Source: JAAYYM01 sp964631375 (GTDB lineage Bacteria; Bacillota; Clostridia; Lachnospirales; Lachnospiraceae). Taken from it: 16,598 nt of DNA. The stretch is taken from the NCBI GenBank assembly GCA_964631375.1, contig CAZVYQ010000050.1, forward strand, positions 1-16,598, in the 5' to 3' direction. Position numbers and translations under genes: made by a program. Below the pieces are notes generated by a model. The model was given only the letters and a program-made list of their open reading frames with translations, had not been told where the DNA came from and did no database searches. Shown here piece after piece: positions 6,789 through 14,016 of the stretch; position 1 is the first letter of the stretch, and every line of letters starts with the position of its first letter.

Positions 6789-7877
6789 TTGGTAATCGGA
6801 AGCAGTACCATAGGAATGGAATCCGCCAGAAGATATTCTTCGGTGCGCATGGAAGCAAGCAGAATGACTACATGGAGTGGACTGGGACAGGCAACGCGGA
6901 GCACCCTAGGGACTAACAATGTAGAGACAGAGGATGAGAAAACAGCAACAGGAAATCAAACGAACCTGTTTCAGGATTCCATGAAAAATCTGATGGAGCG
7001 GTTTTCTCAGGTAAAGGAAAGTAGAGGGGTTGACGAAAAACAGGAACGGGATGCAATGATGAAAATCAAGGCACAATGTATCAATTATTTGATACAGATT
7101 CTGTTTGGGAGAAAATCAACCGATCCGGCAAAGATGGTTGAAGAAAGTACAAAAAGCGGTGAAGAAACGCAGGATATAATCGCCAGTGTGAATGAATTAG
7201 GTCAGACGATTTCTGTTGGGCAATTCACCAGTATGCAGTACTATTCGGAGACGGAACAGACATCCTTTCAAACAAGTGGAACCGTTGTTACCGCGGACGG
7301 ACGGGAGATCGAGTTTGGATTGAGCTTTGAAATGAGTCGAAGTTTTACATCGTATTATGAGGAGCATTATGAGCTTGGTACACAATTTGTGGATCCGCTG
7401 GTAATCAACCTCGACGGCAATGTGGCAAACGTATCGGATCAGAAATTTATGTTTGATATTGATTCGGACGGCATATTGGATCGCATTTCCCAACCGGGCG
7501 AAGGAACAGGTTTCCTTGCTTTGGATCATAACGGAGATGGAGTTGTGAATGATGGTTCTGAATTATTTGGAACAAAATCCGGTGATGGTTTCTCCGATCT
7601 GCGAGCTTATGATTCGGATGGTAACGGATGGATCGATGAAGCAGATGAGATCTGGGATAAGCTCCTGATTTGGTCCAAAGATGTAAATGGAAAGGACACA
7701 CTGTATAAGCTTGGAGAAAAGGGTGTAGGAGCAATCTGTCTGGGTAATGTCCAAACAGACTATTCTATGAATTCTCCATGGGACAATACAACAAATGCAG
7801 CGATCAGAAAGACGGGAATCTTTCTCTATGAAAACGGAACTGCGGGAACTGTGCAGCATCTCGATCTCGCAAGGTAA
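6789..7877 (+). CDS. Calcium-loop (EF-hand-like repeat) protein of unknown function
   Basis: The start chosen is TTG at 6789, with a perfect AGGAGG (6777-6782) 6 nt before it. An ATG at 6726 is in frame but touches the terminator and lacks a ribosome site. The protein is 362 residues, with no signal peptide or membrane segment. Residues 1-200 are polar, with a helical stretch (60-110). From 203 the sequence becomes DPLVINLDG, followed by three Asp/Asn-Gly loops: DIDSDGILD (223-231), DHNGDGVVND (246-255) and DSDGNGWIDEAD (275-286). These are typical calcium-binding EF-hand or dockerin-like loops. The C-terminus has a conserved-looking GVGAICLGN and ends in VQHLDLAR. I recall similar proteins in Clostridia, but no role is known to me. 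It may be exported by a non-classical route or act in the cytosol. Confidence 0.75.
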   Translation: MVIGSSTIGMESARRYSSVRMEASRMTTWSGLGQATRSTLGTNNVETEDEKTATGNQTNLFQDSMKNLMERFSQVKESRGVDEKQERDAMMKIKAQCINYLIQILFGRKSTDPAKMVEESTKSGEETQDIIASVNELGQTISVGQFTSMQYYSETEQTSFQTSGTVVTADGREIEFGLSFEMSRSFTSYYEEHYELGTQFVDPLVINLDGNVANVSDQKFMFDIDSDGILDRISQPGEGTGFLALDHNGDGVVNDGSELFGTKSGDGFSDLRAYDSDGNGWIDEADEIWDKLLIWSKDVNGKDTLYKLGEKGVGAICLGNVQTDYSMNSPWDNTTNAAIRKTGIFLYENGTAGTVQHLDLAR

Positions 7878-7880
7878 CAG

Positions 7881-7925
7881 AAAAGACAGATTAGAAATGA
7901 TACAGGTTCTAATCTGTCTTTTTTT
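7881..7925 (+). terminator. Intrinsic terminator of the calcium-loop gene
   Basis: The arms 7881-7896 and 7907-7922 form a long near-perfect stem (core AGACAGATTAGAA with TTCTAATCTGTCT) around a 10-nt loop, running into seven T residues. It begins 4 nt after the stop codon and ends 16 nt before the spoIID ATG. Confidence 0.93.
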
Positions 7926-7940
7926 GCATATTCTAGTCCT

Positions 7941-8894
7941 ATGAAGACACTGGTGGAAACAATTTGTGCAATGTTGGTCATTACGATACTTTTGCCCTAT
8001 GTAGCAACTGTTTTGTTTCAAGGAAACGGAGTGCAGATGGACATGCATGAAGATCATGAAAGCAGCAGATGGATCATATGTGGAGAATCAAAGCCGGAGA
8101 GGGAGGAACTGGAGGAGTACGTGATCGGAGCAGTGGCGGCAAGCGTTCCTGTCACATATGAGCCGGAGGCATTGAAAGCACAGGCGATCGTGATCAGAAC
8201 ACACATCCTGTTATTAATGAAAGAAAAAGAAACAATCTCAGAACAGGAATTGAAGATTGACTATATGGATATTGCTGCCATGCAGGCGACCTGGGGATAT
8301 CAGAGCTTTGCGGAAAATTATGAAAAGCTTCGCAAAGCTGTGGAGGAGACGAGGCATCAGGTACTTTTTTATAAGGGGGAACTGATTTACCCACCGTTTC
8401 ATGCGGTCAGTGCAGGCAGAACCAGAAATGGAAATGCAGTTGCAGGTAAACAGGTTTATCCATATTTACAGTCAGTGGACAGCAGTATGGATCTGGAGTC
8501 AGAAGATTATCTGAAAATTGAATACTATAATCATGCTGATTTTATCAGCCGATTGCGTCAATTAAATGAAAAAATCGTAATGAATCAAATGGATGAGAAA
8601 TCGAAACCGGAGCTTGTCCGGGATGAAGACAGCGAATATGTCAAAGAATTGTGGTTTCATGAAGATGATATTCATATTTCAGGAGAACAATTCAGAGAAT
8701 TATTTCATTTAAATTCTACCTGTTTTTATATAGAAGAGTTTGAGGAAAATATCAGAATCGTGACAAAAGGTTTAGGTCACGGCATTGGTTTGAGCCTTTT
8801 TGGCGCGAATCAAATGGCAAAACAGGGAAGTTCTTGTGAAACAATTTTGCAATACTATTTTTCGGGAACAAATATTCATAGTTTTGGTGAATAA
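7941..8894 (+). CDS. spoIID: Stage II sporulation protein D, lytic transglycosylase
   Basis: The protein is 317 residues. The ATG at 7941 gives an N-terminal membrane anchor (about 5-27) and an extracytoplasmic body, but no clear ribosome site precedes it. EPEALKAQAIVIRTH (74-88) contains the family's catalytic glutamate (Glu76 here). A later HAVSAGRT element (154-161) and GHGIGLSLFGANQMAKQG (279-296), then ILQYYFSGT, complete the SpoIID/LytB domain. SpoIID cleaves glycan strands and, with SpoIIM and SpoIIP, drives septal thinning and engulfment in the mother cell. It is followed after 44 nt by the SpoIIQ-like gene. A mother-cell sigma-E promoter would be expected; the space upstream is mostly a terminator, and CATATTCT (7927-7934) is a possible sigma-E-like -10. 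Confidence 0.92.
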   Translation: MKTLVETICAMLVITILLPYVATVLFQGNGVQMDMHEDHESSRWIICGESKPEREELEEYVIGAVAASVPVTYEPEALKAQAIVIRTHILLLMKEKETISEQELKIDYMDIAAMQATWGYQSFAENYEKLRKAVEETRHQVLFYKGELIYPPFHAVSAGRTRNGNAVAGKQVYPYLQSVDSSMDLESEDYLKIEYYNHADFISRLRQLNEKIVMNQMDEKSKPELVRDEDSEYVKELWFHEDDIHISGEQFRELFHLNSTCFYIEEFEENIRIVTKGLGHGIGLSLFGANQMAKQGSSCETILQYYFSGTNIHSFGE

Positions 8895-8938
8895 ACTTTG
8901 ATAATCAGGTCATTCTATTAGTAGAGAGGTGATTATCA

Positions 8939-9781
8939 ATGAAGAAAGCAAACAGAAAAGGTAAGTCCTACAGAACTCAATACATCATTGCTGCTGCAGT
9001 TTGCCTCGTATCAGCGGTTTCGTTGTTTGCAGTATATGAAAATGAACAAAAAGCCAATCTGACAGACGATTATGTGGCTGATCTGACTCAACTTGAGGAG
9101 AGCAAACAGTCGGAAGAGGCTGGAGATGGCAAAGAGGTCACTACCAGTCAGGCGAAAGCACAGCATTTTGCAGAGGAAGATATCTTTGGCTGGGATAACG
9201 TCATGGATGCAACAGATGAGGTGAAAGAGGACGAGGATGAAACGAAGGATCAGGCAGAGGAAGATAAAGAACCGGAAAAGACAATAGAAAAAGCGAAGAT
9301 AGAGAAGTCCGAGGAGGAAGAAGCCGTAATCACGGCTGATGCAATCACTAAACCGATTCAACTGAATTTTGAAGAAACCAGCAGTCTACTCTGGCCGGTG
9401 GATGGAAATGTGATTCTTAATTACAGTATGGATCAGAGTGTTTATTTTCCGACATTAAAACAGTATCGATATAATCCAGCGATTGTGATAGAATCTGCAG
9501 AGGGATCACCGGTATGTGCCGCTGCCAGGGGACAGGTGATTCATATAGAAGAAAAGGAAGAAACAGGGACAACCCTGATTATGGATCTGGGAAATGATTA
9601 TCGTGTTACCTATGGACAATTAAAGGATGTCTGTGTAACTGCTGGCAAGGTGGTAGAAGCAGGAGAGGTGATAGGATATGTTTCAGCACCATCCAGATAT
9701 TACAGTGTAGAGGGACCGAATCTCTATTTACAGATGGTGAGAGGCAATCAAACTACAAATCCAATGGAATATTTGGATTAG
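8939..9781 (+). CDS. SpoIIQ-like degenerate LytM/M23 protein
   Basis: The protein is 280 residues. AGAGAGGTGATT ends 4 nt before the ATG. A basic N-terminus is followed by one membrane segment (about 14-32), then a very acidic Glu/Lys/Asp linker (50-130) and a C-terminal LytM-like domain (150-280) starting LWPVDGNVILNYS. The metal-binding residues of active M23 peptidases are lost: the HxxxD position reads YNPAIVI (Asn179 in place of His) and the usual HLHFE reads NLYLQM (261-266). It should therefore be a structural protein. In Bacillus subtilis, SpoIIQ on the forespore side pairs with SpoIIIAH to form the inter-membrane channel and ratchet, and its LytM domain is also inactive. Position directly after spoIID supports this role. 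I leave the symbol empty because orthology is inferred. Confidence 0.78.
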   Translation: MKKANRKGKSYRTQYIIAAAVCLVSAVSLFAVYENEQKANLTDDYVADLTQLEESKQSEEAGDGKEVTTSQAKAQHFAEEDIFGWDNVMDATDEVKEDEDETKDQAEEDKEPEKTIEKAKIEKSEEEEAVITADAITKPIQLNFEETSSLLWPVDGNVILNYSMDQSVYFPTLKQYRYNPAIVIESAEGSPVCAAARGQVIHIEEKEETGTTLIMDLGNDYRVTYGQLKDVCVTAGKVVEAGEVIGYVSAPSRYYSVEGPNLYLQMVRGNQTTNPMEYLD

Positions 9782-9810
9782 TCCTCCTCGATCACATGCA
9801 ATTCCAAATA
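9770..9810. repeat. Inverted repeat spanning two convergent stop codons
   Basis: TATTTGGA (9770-9777) and TCCAAATA (9803-9810) are exact inverted copies flanking a 25-nt loop that contains the stops of both convergent genes. No T-run follows on either strand, so at best it is a weak bidirectional transcript end. Confidence 0.3.
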
Positions 9811-10044
9811 ATCAAAATCGATGGTTTCGATGAAATTATCTTGATAAAACCTGACCTTGGAGTTTCTCTGGAATTCGGTGATGTTTGAATCCAGCCAGAT
9901 AGGCTTTCCAAGGTCAAATGTGTGACAGATTTCTTCTATTGCCTGAAAAATTTTGTGCGTACGTGTATCGTCCGTATCGTTTTCTATGACTGTATCCTGA
10001 ATCAGATGATTATCCTTGAATTCCTTGGCCCATAAGCGAAACAT
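9778..10044 (-). CDS. Small conserved-looking protein of unknown function (88 aa)
   Basis: The protein is 88 residues from the ATG at 10042-10044, with AAGGAAGA upstream on the minus strand and a good promoter further back. It has no signal peptide, membrane segment or cysteine cluster. The sequence is rich in aromatic and acidic residues: it starts MFRLWAKEFKDN, has KIFQAIEEICHTFDLGKPIWL in the middle (31-51) and ends in FDYLELHVIEED. I recall similar short proteins in Lachnospiraceae but know no function. Its stop overlaps that of the SpoIIQ-like gene: the four bases TTAG at 9778-9781 hold both stop codons. Promoter, ribosome site and composition together make it a real gene. Confidence 0.8.
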   Translation of the reverse strand: MFRLWAKEFKDNHLIQDTVIENDTDDTRTHKIFQAIEEICHTFDLGKPIWLDSNITEFQRNSKVRFYQDNFIETIDFDYLELHVIEED

Positions 10045-10071
10045 AACATCTTCCTTTCATACAACGCTTTC

Positions 10072-10100
10072 AGTATAAAGGATGAGTGTGTGAAAGTAAA
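10072..10100 (-). promoter_or_regulatory. Promoter of the 88-residue protein gene
   Basis: Read on the minus strand, TTTACT (10095-10100), a 17-nt spacer and TATACT (10072-10077) form a good housekeeping promoter. The start would be near 10065, about 20 nt before the ATG. Confidence 0.65.
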
Positions 10101-10163
10101 GTCGAATCAGGGATAAAAATTATATGAATATTTCATGAAAATCATGCATTTCATTTAAGAGTA

Positions 10164-10172
10164 TGATATACT
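10164..10172 (+). promoter_or_regulatory. Extended -10 promoter of the alarmone synthetase gene
   Basis: TGATATACT fits the extended -10 form (TG, one base, then TATACT). No -35 hexamer is evident at 16-18 nt. A start near 10179 would leave a leader long enough for the TTG at 10206 but very short for the ATG at 10191. Confidence 0.5.
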
Positions 10173-10205
10173 GATATCATCAATAAACATATGGGATGTG
10201 AGCGA

Positions 10206-10865
10206 TTGGAATATAGTGCAAGAGGCTATGAAGATGTAGATAGCTGGGCAACCACTTTATTGTTGTATAATTCAGCATTAAAAGAAATAGGAACAAAACT
10301 GGAAATATTGAATGACGAGTTTCAGCATATTCATCAATATAATCCGATAGAACATATTAAATCCAGAATCAAAACACCGGAAAGTATTGTCAGAAAGCTG
10401 AAAAAAAGAGGCTATGAGTCTACTCTCGAGAATATGGTGAAGTATGTAAATGACATTGCCGGGATTCGTATCATCTGTTCTTTTACATCTGATATTTACC
10501 GGATAGCAGAGATGCTACGCAATCAAAGCGATATTAAGGTCATTTCCATCAAGGATTACATAAAAGCACCAAAGGAGAGCGGATATAAGAGCTATCATAT
10601 GCTCGTTTCTGTTCCGATTTACCTTTCAGACAGCGTTGTTGATACGAAGGTTGAGATCCAGATCAGAACAGTTGCAATGGATTTTTGGGCAAGTCTGGAG
10701 CATAAGATGAACTATAAGTTCGATAGAAATGCACCGGAGAGCATCAAAAAGGAATTGTACGAATGTGCCATGATGGTGTCAGAGCTGGATGCAAAAATGC
10801 TGTCATTAAATGAAGAAATCAGACAGGCGGTTGCAACAGAAGAAGAAAACAATCAGACAACGTAA
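10206..10865 (+). CDS. Small alarmone synthetase, RelQ/YjbM type (GTP pyrophosphokinase)
   Basis: The start chosen is TTG at 10206, since GGGATGTGAG at 10193-10202 resembles a ribosome site for it. The upstream in-frame ATG at 10191 has none and would add five residues. The protein is 219 residues, close to the ~210 of small synthetases. It is a single synthetase domain with no HD hydrolase, TGS or ACT parts: HIKSRIKTPESIVRKL (50-65), DIAGIRIICSF (83-93), SGYKSYHMLV (125-134), VEIQIRTVAMDFWASLEHK (149-167). These hold the basic nucleotide-binding residues, the Mg-binding Asp83 and the Glu150 of the E-x-Q-I-R-T motif. It transfers pyrophosphate from ATP to GTP or GDP, making (p)ppGpp in the cytosol. 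It stands alone between its own promoter and terminator. Confidence 0.92.
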   Translation: MEYSARGYEDVDSWATTLLLYNSALKEIGTKLEILNDEFQHIHQYNPIEHIKSRIKTPESIVRKLKKRGYESTLENMVKYVNDIAGIRIICSFTSDIYRIAEMLRNQSDIKVISIKDYIKAPKESGYKSYHMLVSVPIYLSDSVVDTKVEIQIRTVAMDFWASLEHKMNYKFDRNAPESIKKELYECAMMVSELDAKMLSLNEEIRQAVATEEENNQTT

Positions 10866-10876
10866 AGATTAAATAC

Positions 10877-10911
10877 GAAACACGGCGAATCCTGTAGATT
10901 TGCCGTGTTTT
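10877..10911 (+). terminator. Intrinsic terminator of the alarmone synthetase gene
   Basis: The 15-nt arms 10877-10891 and 10897-10911 pair throughout (two G-U), with a CTGTA loop and a TTTT end. It starts 12 nt after the stop codon. Confidence 0.88.
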
Positions 10912-10964
10912 ACAGTGTCAATGACTATATGAAACATGATATCATACCTCAATAAAATGAGGAG

Positions 10965-10993
10965 TGCCCAGATGGATGAGAATCATCTGGGCA
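10965..10993. repeat. Perfect 10-bp hairpin without T-tract
   Basis: TGCCCAGATG and CATCTGGGCA pair perfectly around a 9-nt loop. AATTATGAAAAAATT follows, so it is not a standard terminator in either direction. The 342-nt stretch 10866-11207 has no gene: it holds the synthetase terminator, this hairpin and the promoter of the next gene, and is otherwise AT-rich with nothing recognised. Confidence 0.5.
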
Positions 10994-11141
10994 ATTATGA
11001 AAAAATTATCTATCAGTCTTATTTGTATAAACTAAGTTTAGCAGTGAAATATGAATAACATATGAACATCATGTGAAAGAATAGTAAAATATACAAAAAC
11101 ACATTATGCAAAACTTCATTGTTGTACAAGTTGCACAATGC

Positions 11142-11170
11142 TTGTCATATGGAGAATTTGATGATATCAT
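11142..11170 (+). promoter_or_regulatory. Promoter of the coiled-coil/flavin reductase/M23 gene run
   Basis: TTGTCA (11142-11147), a 17-nt spacer and TATCAT (11165-11170) each match five of six consensus bases. The transcript would start near 11177, 31 nt before the ATG at 11208. This excludes the in-frame ATG at 11106 as the usual start. Just upstream, ATTGT (11118-11122) and ACAAT (11135-11139) form a short inverted repeat that could be an operator. Confidence 0.65.
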
Positions 11171-11207
11171 AGTTACAAATGTTTTATTTCAGAATATGGA
11201 GGGTATT

Positions 11208-11795
11208 ATGGAAAACTTTATGGACAGACTGTACAGTCGGATCAGCAATGGTGCCGGTCCGCAATACTCAGCCGGACCTGATACAAGGCGGAGAGAAAAT
11301 AGTGATAAAGTAGAACAGCTGATGAGTTTAATGCGTGAAAATGACAGCAAGCAGCTTGAATGTATTGCGGCTATGTTCAGTCAGGAAAGTGAAGATCATG
11401 CCCAATCCAGAGAAGCGATGCAACAATCATTGCGTTTGTTGCAAAATTCTGTACAACAGTCTCTGCAGGAATCCAAGACATCGCTTCAGAATATGGATTC
11501 ATCGTTGCAAAGTATTTCTGAGAGCATGCGACAGCTGCAGACAGAACAATCCTATGAACAGCCGACAACAGCAGGTATTTCAGCAGAACAGCTGCAGGAT
11601 ATAGAAGAGCATGTACACAAAGAGAATGTAAAGTGCTATCGAAATGTACAAGCTTCCGTTATGGAGCAGTCTGAACTGCAAATGGAACAGACCAGAAATT
11701 CGGTCGGTGCTGTAAAAGGTATGTTAATTACGTCCCTCATCCTGAATGTTGCGACCATTGCTATTTTGATCGTACATCTGCTTGGGGTAATATAA
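11208..11795 (+). CDS. Tail-anchored coiled-coil protein of unknown function
   Basis: The protein is 195 residues from the ATG at 11208, which follows ATGGAGGGT and agrees with the promoter at 11142-11170. The N-terminus is polar, with a Gly/Pro/Arg patch (14-30). Residues 33-113 are a Gln/Ser/Leu-rich helical region with repeating QQSL/LQNS/LQES units, likely a coiled coil. Residues 125-168 form a second helical stretch. Residues 171-193 (reading MLITSLILNVATIAILIVHLL) are one membrane segment at the extreme C-terminus. With no signal peptide, the body should face the cytosol, tethered to the membrane. No family is recognised. Its stop codon directly abuts the GTG of the flavin reductase-like gene, so the two are probably translationally linked. 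Confidence 0.75.
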   Translation: MENFMDRLYSRISNGAGPQYSAGPDTRRRENSDKVEQLMSLMRENDSKQLECIAAMFSQESEDHAQSREAMQQSLRLLQNSVQQSLQESKTSLQNMDSSLQSISESMRQLQTEQSYEQPTTAGISAEQLQDIEEHVHKENVKCYRNVQASVMEQSELQMEQTRNSVGAVKGMLITSLILNVATIAILIVHLLGVI

Positions 11796-12362
11796 GTGGG
11801 AAAGATAGAATGGAAGCCCGGCAACATGCTGTATCCGTTACCGGTTGTGTTGGTTAGTGTAACAGATGGCGATGGAAAGAACAATGTGTTGACAGTTGCC
11901 TGGACGGGAACGGTCTGTACGAATCCAGCGATGGTAACCATTTCAGTCCGTCCGGAAAGATTCTCATATGAAATGCTCAAACGCACAGGCGAGTTTGTGA
12001 TCAATCTGACCACTCAAAAACTGGCATATGCGACGGATTATTGCGGTGTAAAATCAGGCCGGGATGTTGATAAGTTTCAAGAGATGAACCTGACACCGAT
12101 ATCGGGGTCGAAAGTCAAGGCACCATTGATTCTGGAAAGTCCGGTTAATATAGAGTGCCGAGTGACATCGGTTCAGCCATTGGGCAGTCATGATTTGTTT
12201 TTGGCAGAGGTAGTGGCGATACATGTAGATGATCAGTATTTGGATGAGACGGGAAGGTTTCATCTGTCAGAGACATCCCCTATTGTATACTCCCATGGAG
12301 AGTACTATGGCTTGGGAGATATGATTGGAACATTTGGCTATAGTGTAAAAAAGAAAAAGTAA
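11796..12362 (+). CDS. Flavin reductase-like FMN-binding split-barrel protein
   Basis: The protein is 188 residues from a GTG that begins the base after the previous stop; GGGGT about 8 nt upstream serves as ribosome site. MLYPLPVVLVSV (11-22) and NNVLTVAWTGTVCTNPAMVTISVRP (29-53) form the first strands of the flavin reductase domain (PF01613 type), followed by TGEFVINL (65-72). SHGEYYGLGDMIGTFGYSV lies near the end. Such proteins bind FMN and reduce it with NAD(P)H, or use it as a cofactor, in the cytosol; many stand-alone clostridial members have unknown partners. Placement between a membrane-tethered coiled coil and a murein peptidase gives no clear pathway. The next gene begins 16 nt later. 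Confidence 0.85.
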   Translation: MGKIEWKPGNMLYPLPVVLVSVTDGDGKNNVLTVAWTGTVCTNPAMVTISVRPERFSYEMLKRTGEFVINLTTQKLAYATDYCGVKSGRDVDKFQEMNLTPISGSKVKAPLILESPVNIECRVTSVQPLGSHDLFLAEVVAIHVDDQYLDETGRFHLSETSPIVYSHGEYYGLGDMIGTFGYSVKKKK

Positions 12363-12378
12363 AATCACCAGGGGTAAC

Positions 12379-13944
12379 ATGGGTAAGTTCACCAAGTATC
12401 ATAAAAAAATAAAAATTGTCAACATAGCGACAATGATGATCGTCATGCTCGCTGTGTTAATTTTCGTTCCGGCAATTGAGCATTATTCCGGATCCGGAGC
12501 AAATTTGTTTAAGATGTATGTCAATGGTACTGCAGTCGGAATCATAGATGATTCAAATGAAGTCGATGATCTGATGATTGAGGCCAGAAAAAGAATAGCA
12601 CGAGAAAGTACAGAACTTGTGCTTTTGGATTATGATGTTGCTCTGAACGGAGCAGAGGTTGTGTTTGGTCAAGTGGATAATACAGAAACAATTGTCAATA
12701 ATATATGTAGGACTTTAAAAGATGCCGTTCAAAAGACTAAAAAAAGAGTATACTGTGTCAAGATTAATGAATATACGGTAAATCTTGCAACCTCTGATGA
12801 GGTAATGCAGCTGTTGGCCAAGGCAAAGGAAAAATATGATGAGAACAATCTGTTTCAGGTGGAATTGGTACTGGATCCTACCAGAGAACTGAATGTACTG
12901 ACTACAAAGGTGACAGCAACAGAGGATATTGCCGAAGAGGAACAGGAAGCCTTTCCAGAAGCAGGAGCCATCAAAGTATTGGATGAAATGGTTGATGAGG
13001 CTATGGCGAATGGAAGCGATGATTTTAATCTCGGACTGATTTCACTGGATTTCGGTGAAAATGTTGAAGTTGTACAAGCATATGTAGATGAGGATCAGAT
13101 CAGTACCTTGGATGAAGCACTGGAAAATGTCACAAAGGATCAGGAAAAGAGTGTTATATATGAAGTGGCTGCAGGAGACAGTTTGTCATTAATCGCAGAA
13201 AAAAATGATACCACCATGGAGAAAATCATTGCCATGAATTCTAATATTGAGAGCGAGGATTCCGTGATCCGTATTGGAGATGAAATTGTTGTTACCATTC
13301 CTGAGCCTGAGTTATCGGTGGTCAGAACAGAAGAGGTTTATTACGAAGAAGAATATGATGAAGAGATACAGTATGTTGATAATGATGAGTGGTATACTAC
13401 CGAAATGAAAACACTTCAGGATCCGGTCAGCGGCTTTAGAAAGGTAGTAGCAGATATTACCTATCGAAATATGGAGGAAGCCGAAAGAACATTGATCTTT
13501 GAAGATGTTGTAATGGAGGCGGTTCCAAAGATCGTAGAGCGAGGAACCAAGACACCGCCGAGTTATTTAAAACCAATTTCCGGAGGAAGATTATCTTCAG
13601 GCTTTGGGCGACGTAAAGCTCCGAAGAAGGGTGCTTCTACCAATCATGGCGGTATTGACTGGGCAACTCCGACCGGTACGGCAGTAGCAGCATCTTCCGG
13701 TGGAACGGTGGTAAAAGCCGGCTGGGGTAGTGGCTACGGATATGTTGTATATATTAACCATCCGGATGGCAAACAGACCAGATACGGACATCTGAGCAAG
13801 GTATTGGTTAAAGCCGGACAAACGGTAAAACAGGGACAAAAGATCGCTCTCAGTGGTAATACCGGACGTAGTACAGGGCCACATTTGCACTTCGAGATCC
13901 GTGTAGGAGGAGCAGCGGTGAACCCGATGAATTATCTAAATTAA
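12379..13944 (+). CDS. Membrane-anchored LysM-G5-M23 murein endopeptidase
   Basis: The protein is 521 residues; AGGGGT precedes the ATG by 4 nt. A basic N-terminus and one membrane segment (about 11-33) leave the rest outside the cell. Residues 45-250 are a mixed region without a recognised family. Residues 259-308 (YEVAAGDSLSLIAEKNDTTM and on) are a LysM peptidoglycan-binding motif. Residues 312-391 look like a G5 domain, ending VPKIVERGTK. Residues 398-521 are an intact M23 (LytM) peptidase: NHGGIDWA (His423, Asp427), RYGHLS (His471) and PHLHFE (His502, His504). It should cut peptide cross-links in peptidoglycan at the cell surface, for growth or division. It contrasts with the inactive LytM domain at 8939-9781. 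Its stop codon is 2 nt before the murA promoter. Confidence 0.9.
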   Translation: MGKFTKYHKKIKIVNIATMMIVMLAVLIFVPAIEHYSGSGANLFKMYVNGTAVGIIDDSNEVDDLMIEARKRIARESTELVLLDYDVALNGAEVVFGQVDNTETIVNNICRTLKDAVQKTKKRVYCVKINEYTVNLATSDEVMQLLAKAKEKYDENNLFQVELVLDPTRELNVLTTKVTATEDIAEEEQEAFPEAGAIKVLDEMVDEAMANGSDDFNLGLISLDFGENVEVVQAYVDEDQISTLDEALENVTKDQEKSVIYEVAAGDSLSLIAEKNDTTMEKIIAMNSNIESEDSVIRIGDEIVVTIPEPELSVVRTEEVYYEEEYDEEIQYVDNDEWYTTEMKTLQDPVSGFRKVVADITYRNMEEAERTLIFEDVVMEAVPKIVERGTKTPPSYLKPISGGRLSSGFGRRKAPKKGASTNHGGIDWATPTGTAVAASSGGTVVKAGWGSGYGYVVYINHPDGKQTRYGHLSKVLVKAGQTVKQGQKIALSGNTGRSTGPHLHFEIRVGGAAVNPMNYLN

Positions 13945-13946
13945 GT

Positions 13947-13974
13947 TTGACATGAAGAGGAATCGTGCTATACT
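13947..13974 (+). promoter_or_regulatory. Promoter of murA
   Basis: A perfect TTGACA (13947-13952), a 16-nt spacer and TATACT (13969-13974) make the strongest promoter in the window. The start would be near 13981, about 36 nt before the murA ATG. Confidence 0.8.
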
Positions 13975-14016
13975 ATAAATGCTGTTTATTTCAAATTTGC
14001 GACTTTAGAGGTGTGT

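Noticed and set aside
7563..8057. 164-codon minus-strand open frame across the calcium-loop gene end and spoIID start
   Set aside because: It crosses an intrinsic terminator and two clear genes, and its composition (Cys/His/Ile-rich) is typical of shadow frames.
11106..11207. Longer N-terminus for the coiled-coil protein from ATG 11106
   Set aside because: The segment contains the promoter elements and has no ribosome site; ATG 11208 has both a ribosome site and a suitable leader.
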